A program made the position numbers and the translations under genes. From assembly GCF_030719295.1 (NCBI RefSeq), contig NZ_CP120997.1:7140001-7204000 (forward strand): a stretch of 64,000 bases of DNA, read 5' to 3'. Origin of the DNA: Streptomyces sp. Mut1 (lineage in GTDB: Bacteria; Actinomycetota; Actinomycetes; Streptomycetales; Streptomycetaceae). Shown here piece by piece: positions 16,652 through 23,241 of this stretch. How positions within the stretch are numbered: the first letter of the stretch is position 1; each line of letters begins with the position of its first letter. The notes under the pieces are model-generated. The model did not search any database and was not told where the DNA came from. It saw nothing but the letters and a program-made list of their open reading frames with translations.

Positions 16652-17517
16652 CCATGACGCATGTTGACTCCGCCCTGTCCACGGGTGCGGACCGAGCCCG
16701 TCTCGACGTGCGGGGGGTGCGGAAGATCTACCAGGGTGCCGGCCGGAGCGTCGAGGCGGTGCGCGACCTCACCTTCAGTCTCGGCGGGGGAGAGCTGGTC
16801 TGCATAGTCGGCCCCTCCGGGGCGGGCAAGACCACGCTCCTGAAGTGTGTCGCCGGCCTGCTTGCCCCCACCTCCGGCGAGGTGCGGCTCGGTGACGAGC
16901 GGGTGGTGGAGCCGCCGCCGGGCATGGCCGTGGTCTTCCAGGAGTACGGCCGCAGCCTGTTTCCGTGGATGACGGTCCAGGGCAACATCGACCTGCCGCT
17001 GAAGCAGAAGAAGCTGTCCAAGGGGCGCCGTGCCGAACTGGTGGCCCAGGCGCTGGAGGCGGTCGGCCTGACCGATGTGGCCGACGCCCACCCCTGGCAG
17101 CTGTCGGGCGGCATGCAGCAGCGCGTCGCCATCGCCCGGGCCGTCGCCTACGAGCCGGCCGTGCTGCTCATGGACGAGCCGTTCGCCGCCGTGGACGCGC
17201 AGACCCGGGCCGAACTGGAGGACCTCACACGGTCGTTGTGGCAGCGCCTGGGGATGACGCTGCTGTTCGTCACCCACGACATCGACGAAGCGGTGTACCT
17301 GGGCCAGCGCGTCCTGGTGCTGTCCGCTTCACCCACGGTGGTCATGGAGGACATCACGGTCGACCTGCCCGCCGAGCGGGACCAGATAACCACCCGCTCC
17401 GCGCCCCGCTTCGGGGAACTGCGGGCCCACGTCCACGAGCAGGTGCAGCGTGCGAAGACCTACCACACCACCACGTCGAGCGACGGCTCCGCCGCCGGCA
17501 AGGCCGACCGAGGCTGA
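16648..17517 (+). CDS. ABC transporter ATP-binding protein (SsuB/TauB type)
   Basis: 289 residues from the ATG at 16648 (ATGA overlap, AAAGGGGAG upstream). It has Walker A GPSGAGKTTLL, Q-loop FQEYGRSLFPW, signature LSGGMQQRVAIARA, Walker B AVLLMDEPFAAVDA and the switch His in FVTHD. Length and sequence place it in the nitrate/sulfonate/taurine ATPase group. It energises the importer formed with the preceding permeases and lipoprotein. The last about 30 residues are a polar tail of no recognised function. Confidence 0.92.
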   Translation: MTMTHVDSALSTGADRARLDVRGVRKIYQGAGRSVEAVRDLTFSLGGGELVCIVGPSGAGKTTLLKCVAGLLAPTSGEVRLGDERVVEPPPGMAVVFQEYGRSLFPWMTVQGNIDLPLKQKKLSKGRRAELVAQALEAVGLTDVADAHPWQLSGGMQQRVAIARAVAYEPAVLLMDEPFAAVDAQTRAELEDLTRSLWQRLGMTLLFVTHDIDEAVYLGQRVLVLSASPTVVMEDITVDLPAERDQITTRSAPRFGELRAHVHEQVQRAKTYHTTTSSDGSAAGKADRG

Positions 17518-17574
17518 AGCAGCCTGAGGAAACCGGCGTAACCAACTACGGCGGTATCTGAATCCGGAGGAATG

Positions 17575-18420
17575 ATGGCAGAGATATCTTTGGCGATGGC
17601 CGCCAGTCACGCTCCTGGCCTGGCCGGCTGGTTCGACAAGGCCCCCGAGGCGGACCGGGCGACGGTCCGCAAGGCTTACGACGCGATCCACGACGCCGTG
17701 GTCGAGTCGCGCACGGACGTACTCCTCGTCATCGGCAACGACCACGTGGCCAACGCCCGGCTCAACGACTACGCCGACTTCACCTTCGGCCAGGCCCCCC
17801 GGCACACCGGCCCCGACGACTGGTTCAAGCCGTGGCTGCGCATGGCCGACTACGACCTGCCGGGCTCACCCGAGAGCGCCGCGATTCTCCACGAGGCCGT
17901 ACGCGACACCGGACTGAACGTCAGGGGTGTCGAGCACAACCTCCGCTTCGACGACAACCTGTCGGTCCCGGTCCACATGGCGCGCCTGGAGTCCGCCGGG
18001 GTGGCGATCGTGCCGGTGCTGCAGAACTGCACCGTCCCCCCGGTCCCGGACGAACGCGCCTGCTACAGCTTCGGCCAGACGCTCGGCGACGCCATCAGGA
18101 CCCAACTGCCCGACGGACTGCGGGTCGGCCTGCTGGGGTCCGGCGGACTCAGCCACGAACCGGGCGGGCCGCGCTACCTGGACATCGACGAGAAGTTCGA
18201 CCGCTGGTACCTCGACCTTCTGGAGGCCGGCGACCACGAGCAGGTTCTGTCGCAGGCCACCTTCGAGCGCATGGAGGAAGCCGGTTCCGGAGGCACCGCC
18301 GAACTCCTGTCCTGGACGGTCGTCATGGGAGCCGTCGGACCACGGCCGTGCACGTCGCTGGGATACGCCGCGGTCGACCAGTGGCGTTGCGGCGTCGGTG
18401 CGGTGCAGTGGCACCTGTGA
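17575..18420 (+). CDS. Class III extradiol ring-cleavage dioxygenase, catalytic (LigB-type) subunit
   Basis: About 281 residues. Two adjacent ATGs exist (17572 and 17575); GGAGG sits four bases before the second, which I chose. The LigB fold is shown by AASHAPGL with His12, IGNDH with His57, GSGGLSHEPGG with His194, and GGTAELLSW with Glu243. These match the LigB Fe(II) ligands His/His/Glu and catalytic His in position and spacing. The enzyme would use O2 to open a catechol or aminophenol ring beside, not between, the hydroxyls. The small LigA-like gene follows 78 bp downstream. The downstream ACMSD-type decarboxylase implies the ring-cleavage product still carries a carboxyl group, pointing to a protocatechuate- or aminohydroxybenzoate-type substrate. 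Confidence 0.87.
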   Translation: MAEISLAMAASHAPGLAGWFDKAPEADRATVRKAYDAIHDAVVESRTDVLLVIGNDHVANARLNDYADFTFGQAPRHTGPDDWFKPWLRMADYDLPGSPESAAILHEAVRDTGLNVRGVEHNLRFDDNLSVPVHMARLESAGVAIVPVLQNCTVPPVPDERACYSFGQTLGDAIRTQLPDGLRVGLLGSGGLSHEPGGPRYLDIDEKFDRWYLDLLEAGDHEQVLSQATFERMEEAGSGGTAELLSWTVVMGAVGPRPCTSLGYAAVDQWRCGVGAVQWHL

Positions 18421-18427
18421 CCCTCGC

Positions 18428-18445
18428 GGTGGCCGACCGGCCACC
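18428..18445. other. Intercistronic hairpin between LigB- and LigA-type genes
   Basis: GGTGGCC (18428-18434) and GGCCACC (18439-18445) form a perfect 7-bp stem with loop GACC, starting 8 bp after the stop of the catalytic subunit. It could tune relative expression or mRNA stability of the two subunits. Confidence 0.35.
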
Positions 18446-18498
18446 ACCACGACGACCGGCTCCCTCCCCGACGACCGGATGACGGAAGGACCAGTGAC

Positions 18499-18828
18499 AT
18501 GGCGCTCGACCGATTCAATCCGCTGCTGCGGACCAACGACCTGGTGCAGGACCTGAAATGGGACACCGAGCTGCGCAAGCGGTTCGAGTCCGACGAGCAG
18601 CGAGTGCTGGCCGACTACCCGCTCACCGACGAGGAGCGCACGGCCATCAGCACCCGCGACTACCGCGCGCTGCACGAGCTGGGACTGCACCCTTACCTGC
18701 TCTCCCAGCTCGCCCGCCTCGTGCACGGCAACGGTGAGAAGGCCGGGACCTCCGACGCCGCCACCGCACTCATCCGCTCACTGCTCGGCGACGAGTTCGA
18801 GACGTACATGGCGGAGCGCGATGAGTGA
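18499..18828 (+). CDS. Extradiol dioxygenase small (LigA-type) subunit
   Basis: 109 residues, ATG eight bases after GGAAGGA. The all-helical sequence with RFESDEQRVLADYPLTDEER and the aromatic/histidine-rich YRALHELGLHPYLLSQLARL matches the LigA superfamily. That subunit caps the active site of protocatechuate 4,5-dioxygenase and 2-aminophenol 1,6-dioxygenase heterotetramers. It is separated from the LigB gene by 78 bp with a hairpin and overlaps the amidohydrolase start by 8 bp. In many Gram-positive enzymes this subunit is absent or fused, so a separate small subunit is informative. Confidence 0.83.
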   Translation: MALDRFNPLLRTNDLVQDLKWDTELRKRFESDEQRVLADYPLTDEERTAISTRDYRALHELGLHPYLLSQLARLVHGNGEKAGTSDAATALIRSLLGDEFETYMAERDE

Positions 18829-19993
18829 ACAGCTGATGAGTGCTCGGGCCGCGAGAGACCGGCCCGTCATCGACATCCACACGCACGCCCTGCCGATGCC
18901 CTTGCTGCGGCAGCTGGAACGCCGCGGCCTCGCGGACCTGTCGGGCATGGCCGATCACGTACTTCGGCTCGACCCCGACCTGTGCGGCCTGGCCCCCGGC
19001 GCCGCCATCCCGTTCCCGCCCGAGCAGTACGACCTGGAACTGCGCCTGGCGTCACTGGAGAGCATGGGTGTGACCCACCAGGCGGTCGCGGCACCGCCGT
19101 TCGTCTTCGCCTCCGAGTCACCGGACGCCTCGCTCGTCATGGACGTCACCCGCCGGGCGAACGACGCCCTCGCGGAGTTCGTCGCGGCGTCGTCCGGCCG
19201 CCTGGTGGGCCTGGCAACGGTCCCCGTCGGACTGCCCGACGCGGCCGAGGAGCTGGCCCGGTGCATGGACGAACTGGGCTTCGCGGGCGCGACCCTGGGC
19301 AGCTACGGGGCGGGCCGGGAGCTGGACGACCCGGTCAACGAGGACCTGTGGTCGGCGCTCGCCGAGCGCAGGTGCTTCACCCTCCTGCACCCGAGCCGGG
19401 TGTCCTCGCGCGACCGGCTGGCCGACTACCACCTGGTGCAGCTCCTGGGATACCCGATGGAGACCGCACTGGCCGTATCGCGGCTGATCTTCGGCGGCGT
19501 CCTGGACCGGCACGACCTGGTGCTCTGCCTGACGCACGGCGGCGGCTGCGTGCCGGGCGTCGCCCCCCGCCTCGACCTCGGCTGGCACCGCAAACCGGTG
19601 GCCCGGGTCACCGAGCGGGTGCCGACGGAGTACCTGCGGCGCCTGTTCTACGACACGGCGGTGTTCGACACCAAGACGCTGGCGAGGCTGGTGGAGGACA
19701 TGACCGCGCGGCACGTTCTCCTCGGCACGGACGCGCCGTTCGACCTGAGGGACCAGCAGCCCGTGGCGACGGTTCGTGCGCTGGGTCTGGAGGTGTCGCA
19801 GGAGGACGCGGTCCTCGGCGGCAACGCCGCGGCACTGCTGCGCGGCCTTTTTCCCGAGGTCGCCGGGGCTACGGTGAGCGGGGCAGGCTCACCGGTTCCC
19901 GACCTCCGAGCGCGGAGGCGGCGCTCGGACATCGGGGCCGGTCTCGCTACGCTCGAGATCGAATCCACCGCAGTCGAAGGGCATGGACCATGA
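18821..19993 (+). CDS. Amidohydrolase-family decarboxylase (ACMSD / carboxy-hydroxymuconate semialdehyde decarboxylase type)
   Basis: 390 residues from the ATG at 18821, with GGAG four bases upstream. The metal site begins with VIDIHTHALP (His20, His22). Later metal and active-site motifs are TLLHPSR, CLTHGGGCVPG and LLGTDAPFD, the ACMSD-family pattern. These enzymes decarboxylate semialdehydes formed by ring cleavage without oxidation: ACMSD in tryptophan catabolism, PraH in protocatechuate 2,3-cleavage, and the amino-carboxymuconate enzyme of 4-amino-3-hydroxybenzoate catabolism. Position directly after the LigB/LigA genes makes it the second pathway step. About 45 C-terminal residues (Arg-rich) extend beyond the usual domain. 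Confidence 0.85.
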   Translation: MSEQLMSARAARDRPVIDIHTHALPMPLLRQLERRGLADLSGMADHVLRLDPDLCGLAPGAAIPFPPEQYDLELRLASLESMGVTHQAVAAPPFVFASESPDASLVMDVTRRANDALAEFVAASSGRLVGLATVPVGLPDAAEELARCMDELGFAGATLGSYGAGRELDDPVNEDLWSALAERRCFTLLHPSRVSSRDRLADYHLVQLLGYPMETALAVSRLIFGGVLDRHDLVLCLTHGGGCVPGVAPRLDLGWHRKPVARVTERVPTEYLRRLFYDTAVFDTKTLARLVEDMTARHVLLGTDAPFDLRDQQPVATVRALGLEVSQEDAVLGGNAAALLRGLFPEVAGATVSGAGSPVPDLRARRRRSDIGAGLATLEIESTAVEGHGP

Positions 19994-20694
19994 ACGCAGA
20001 TGGCGACGTCATCGAACTCCTCCGGGCCTCGTCCCGGGCCGAAACGGTGGCCAAGGCCATCGAGGAGCGGATCGCGGCACAGAGCCTGCCCAGTGGCCAC
20101 CGTCTCGGTACGAAGGAAACCCTGCGGCAGGAGTTCAACGTGGCGGCGGCCACCCTCACCGAAGCGGTGCGGCTGCTCAGCTCACGGGGCACCATCTCGG
20201 TCCGTCCCGGTGCCAAGGGCGGCATCTTCGTCTCCTCGCCGCCGGCCCTGGTCCGCCTCGGCCGCAAGATGCTCGAACTGAGCGGGGATTCGGTACCCGT
20301 CTCCGACGCCCTCGCCATGCGACATGCCCTCGAACCGCTGGTCACCCTTGAGGCCATGCGGCACCGGAGTCCCGCGGACCTCGAAGAACTGCACGCCCTG
20401 GTGCGGCAGATGACGGAGGTCGGCTCGGACATGGCGGCCTACCTGGCCATCAACTGGTCGCTGCACAAACGCATCGCGGCCATCACCCCGAACGAGATCC
20501 TGCGGCACACCTACGTATCTCTCCTGGACTTCGTCGAGAGCCGGCTGCGCAGGGTGACCCCCGCGGCCGAGTCCACATCGACCCTGGAGGGAGCGGAGGT
20601 GCACCAACGCCTGGTGGACGCCATCGGTGGGGGAGACCAGGCCGTTCTCGACGAGGTGCTGGCGGCCCACGCGGCGCTGACGGCCGACCCGTGA
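19990..20694 (+). CDS. FadR-subfamily (FCD) GntR transcriptional regulator
   Basis: 234 residues, ATGA overlap with the decarboxylase. The N-terminal winged helix (about residues 15-75) shows the GntR pattern KAIEERIAAQSLPSGHRLG and AAATLTEAVRLLSSRGTISV. The C-terminal all-helical FCD ligand domain has the metal-binding pattern DxxxN and two later His (INWSLHKRIA, EVHQRLVDAI). Such proteins usually repress catabolic operons until an organic acid intermediate binds. The likely target is the palindrome at 12587-12602; autoregulation within the operon is expected. The effector may be a muconate- or oxalocrotonate-like acid (inference). Confidence 0.87.
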   Translation: MNADGDVIELLRASSRAETVAKAIEERIAAQSLPSGHRLGTKETLRQEFNVAAATLTEAVRLLSSRGTISVRPGAKGGIFVSSPPALVRLGRKMLELSGDSVPVSDALAMRHALEPLVTLEAMRHRSPADLEELHALVRQMTEVGSDMAAYLAINWSLHKRIAAITPNEILRHTYVSLLDFVESRLRRVTPAAESTSTLEGAEVHQRLVDAIGGGDQAVLDEVLAAHAALTADP

Positions 20695-20702
20695 GGAGCG
20701 GA

Positions 20703-21362
20703 ATGAATACAGAACGCACCACAGTCCCGGACAGCCGGGACGGCACCACCACGAGGACGGCCCTGGTCGTGGTGGACATGCAGAACGACTTCTGCGACCC
20801 CTCGGGCGTCTTCGCCCGGGCCGGCCTGCGCGTCGACGCACTCGACACCCTCACCGCGCACATCAACACACTGATCGCCGCGGCCCGCGCTGCCGGACAG
20901 CCGGTGATCTGGGTCCGGATGGAGTGGGCGGACGACGCGGCGGTGGGGCTGCTCGCGCAGCGCAGCCCCTTCCTGCGCACCGAGGGCCTGCGCGAAGGTA
21001 CGTGGGGCGCCGCCGTCGTGCCCGGCCTGGACCAGCTGCCCGACGACACCGTCGTGGTCAAGGCCCGCTTCAGCGCCTTCCACCGCACCGCGCTGGCCGA
21101 CGTACTGGAGCGGCTCGGCGTCGGCACCGTGGTCGTGGCCGGCGTGCGCACCGACTTCTGCATCGAGTCGACCGTGCGGGACGCCTTCTTCCGCGACCTG
21201 CACGCGATCGTGCCCGAGGAGGCCGTCGCCGGCTACTTCGAGGAACTGCACCACAACAGCCTGCGACTGATGGGCACGGTCTTCGCCGAGGTCGTTCCCC
21301 TGGAGGAGGCTGCCGGGGCGTTCGCCCCCGCCGCGGTGGAGGCCGGACAGCGATGCCGCTGA
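20703..21362 (+). CDS. Isochorismatase-family cysteine hydrolase
   Basis: 219 residues from the ATG at 20703, preceded by GAGGAGCGGA. The catalytic triad is complete: Asp25 in LVVVDMQNDFC, Lys120 in VVKARFSAF and Cys153 in VRTDFCIEST. This family includes true isochorismatases, nicotinamidase, N-carbamoylsarcosine amidase and maleamate amidase (NicF). In a degradative cluster an amidase role is more likely than isochorismate hydrolysis. It could release ammonia from an amide such as a muconamide or maleamate-type intermediate. It overlaps the tautomerase gene by 10 bp. Together with the creatininase-like gene it hints at a nitrogen-containing substrate. Confidence 0.85.
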   Translation: MNTERTTVPDSRDGTTTRTALVVVDMQNDFCDPSGVFARAGLRVDALDTLTAHINTLIAAARAAGQPVIWVRMEWADDAAVGLLAQRSPFLRTEGLREGTWGAAVVPGLDQLPDDTVVVKARFSAFHRTALADVLERLGVGTVVVAGVRTDFCIESTVRDAFFRDLHAIVPEEAVAGYFEELHHNSLRLMGTVFAEVVPLEEAAGAFAPAAVEAGQRCR

Positions 21363-21547
21363 TCGAGGTGACGCTCGTGGAGGGCAGGTCGCCGCAACAA
21401 CTGCGCGCCCTCATTACCTCGGTGACAGACGCGGTGGAGACCTCCGTCGGCGCGCCGAGAGACAGCATCCGCGTCATCGTCCGCGAAGTGCCGCCCACGC
21501 ACTGGGCGGCGGGAGACGTGACCATCGAAGAGAGAAGAGGGCAATGA
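21353..21547 (+). CDS. 4-oxalocrotonate tautomerase-like enzyme
   Basis: 64 residues, the size of 4-OT subunits. After Met removal the mature N-terminus is Pro (MPLIEVTLVEGR), the catalytic base of the tautomerase superfamily. Arg at position 12 and RVIVREVP (about residues 40-47) match the substrate-binding arginines. It interconverts 2-hydroxymuconate (enol) and 2-oxohex-3-enedioate (keto) in the oxidative branch of meta-cleavage pathways. It overlaps the isochorismatase-like gene upstream and the dehydrogenase downstream (ATGA), so it is translationally coupled to both. Confidence 0.87.
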   Translation: MPLIEVTLVEGRSPQQLRALITSVTDAVETSVGAPRDSIRVIVREVPPTHWAAGDVTIEERRGQ

Positions 21548-22986
21548 TGAAGGACTTCATTCCGCACATCATTGACGGCAAGGAGCAGGAGTCCCGCGAC
21601 GGGGCGCGGTTCGACACGGTCGACCCGTGGACCCGGCAGCCGTGGTCCGAGGTGGCCCTCGGCGGAGCGGAGGAAGCCGGTGAGGCCGTCGGCGCCGCAC
21701 GCGACGCCTTCGACAAGGGGCCGTGGCCGCGGATGGGCTTCGCCGAACGGGGCGCGGTCCTGCACCGGCTCGCGGACCTGATCGACGCGCACCGCGACGA
21801 ACTCGCCATGGCCGACACCACCGACATGGGCAAGCCCATCGCGGACAGCACGGCCAAGGACGTCCCGCGTTCCGCGATGAACTTCCGCTTCTTCGCCGAC
21901 CACGCCCGGATGTCGGCCGGCGAGGCCCTGCCGATGGACAGCGGCCACCACACCTACACCCGCTTCGAACCGGCCGGCGTCGTCACCGCCATCGCGCCGT
22001 GGAACTTCCCACTCATGCTGGAGACGTGGAAGATCGCGCCCGCCCTGGCCTGGGGCAACACGGTCGTCCTGAAGCCGGCCGAGGACACCCCCGCTTCCGC
22101 GACCATCCTGGCGCGCCTCGCCCTGGAGGCCGGAATGCCTCCCGGCGTGCTCAACGTCGTCCACGGTTACGGGCCCGACTCGGCCGGGGAGGCACTGACC
22201 CAGGACCCCCGGGTGGACCGCATCACCTTCACCGGGGAGTCAGGCACGGGACGGATCATCGGCCGCGCCGCAGCCGGGAACCTCACCCCGGTCAGCCTCG
22301 AACTGGGCGGCAAGGGCGCCAACCTGGTGTTCGCCGACGCCGACCTCGACCTGGCCGTCGACTGGTCGGTGAAGGCCATCTTCAGCAACGCAGGGCAGGT
22401 GTGCCTGGCGGGCAGCCGGCTGTTCGTCCAGCGCGAGGTGTACGACGAGTTCCTCCGGAGGTTCTGCGCCGCCGCCGAGGAACTGGTGATCGGCGACCCC
22501 AAGTCCCCGTTGACCCAGCTCGGTCCGCTGGCGTCGAAGACCCACTACGACAAGGTGCGTTCGTACATCGAAACGGTGGAGGCGGACGGCGGGACCGTGG
22601 CCCTCGGCGGTCTCGGTGACGGCTGGACAGTACGGCCGACCGTCGTCACCGGAGCACCCGCCTCGGCGCGTGTCGCCCAGGAGGAGATCTTCGGCCCGGT
22701 CGTGGTGGTCACACCGTTCGACACGGAGGAGGAAGCGGTGGCGGCCGCCAACGGCACCCCGTTCGGCCTCAACGCCATGGTCTTCACAGAGAACCTGTCC
22801 CGCGCCCACCGCGTCTCCGCGGCACTGCGCGCGGGCACGGTGTGGACCAACTGCTTCTTCGTCCGGGACCTGCGCGCCCCCTTCGGCGGATTCGGCGACT
22901 CGGGTATCGGACGTGAAGGCGGCACCTTCAGCCGGGAGTTCTTCACCGAGCCGAAGGCCGTGACGATGGCCATCAGTCCGGGCTGA
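21544..22986 (+). CDS. Semialdehyde dehydrogenase (2-hydroxymuconate-6-semialdehyde dehydrogenase-like ALDH)
   Basis: 480 residues, normal ALDH length. NAD(P)-binding TAIAPWNFPLM and TGESGTG, general base Glu253 in LELGGKG, and nucleophile Cys287 in NAGQVCLAG are all present. The sequence resembles DmpC/XylG/PraB-type enzymes that oxidise the ring-cleavage semialdehyde to the dicarboxylic acid, feeding the tautomerase encoded just upstream. A twin ATG (21544, 21547) follows AGAAGAGGG. It is the last gene of the cluster; the next 250 bp carry a transposase fragment and a terminator. Confidence 0.87.
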   Translation: MMKDFIPHIIDGKEQESRDGARFDTVDPWTRQPWSEVALGGAEEAGEAVGAARDAFDKGPWPRMGFAERGAVLHRLADLIDAHRDELAMADTTDMGKPIADSTAKDVPRSAMNFRFFADHARMSAGEALPMDSGHHTYTRFEPAGVVTAIAPWNFPLMLETWKIAPALAWGNTVVLKPAEDTPASATILARLALEAGMPPGVLNVVHGYGPDSAGEALTQDPRVDRITFTGESGTGRIIGRAAAGNLTPVSLELGGKGANLVFADADLDLAVDWSVKAIFSNAGQVCLAGSRLFVQREVYDEFLRRFCAAAEELVIGDPKSPLTQLGPLASKTHYDKVRSYIETVEADGGTVALGGLGDGWTVRPTVVTGAPASARVAQEEIFGPVVVVTPFDTEEEAVAAANGTPFGLNAMVFTENLSRAHRVSAALRAGTVWTNCFFVRDLRAPFGGFGDSGIGREGGTFSREFFTEPKAVTMAISPG

Positions 22987-22995
22987 GCCACGAGG

Positions 22996-23078
22996 GTCGG
23001 CTGGTACGACACCGAGCGCCTGCGCTCCGCCCTCGACTACCTCCACCCGAGGAGTTCGAGGCCCGGCACGGCCCCTGA
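22996..23078 (+). pseudogene. C-terminal remnant of an IS3-type transposase, frameshifted
   Basis: Ten bases after the dehydrogenase stop, VGWYDTERLRSALDYLHP reads like the conserved end of IS3-family OrfB transposases (GWYN..R.HSALGY..P.EFE). After a single-base loss at about 23048 the frame resumes as EEFEARHGP-stop. No other transposase sequence or inverted repeat is visible. It marks a former insertion at the right edge of the catabolic cluster. Confidence 0.65.
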
Positions 23079-23152
23079 TGTTGGTCCGCATCGCATGGCC
23101 GCGGTGGCCGTGCTTCCGGCGACGCGCCCCGCGTACGGCCGCGTGAACGCGG

Positions 23153-23185
23153 GAGAGCCGCAACCCTGACCGGGTTGCGGCTCTC
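23153..23185. terminator. Bidirectional terminator hairpin
   Basis: GAGAGCCGCAACCC (23153-23166) pairs perfectly with GGGTTGCGGCTCTC (23172-23185) around a 5-nt loop. It lies between the converging dehydrogenase and peptide-transporter genes. Confidence 0.85.
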
Positions 23186-23241
23186 TCACGTGAAGGTGAC
23201 TGCGCGGAGCCCCTGGCGGGGCAGCCCCGCTGCTTACTTCT

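Noticed and set aside
20703..21362. Reading the isochorismatase-fold gene as a siderophore or phenazine biosynthesis gene
   Set aside because: There is no carrier domain or chorismate enzyme nearby; the neighbours are all ring-cleavage genes, so a hydrolytic catabolic role is more likely.
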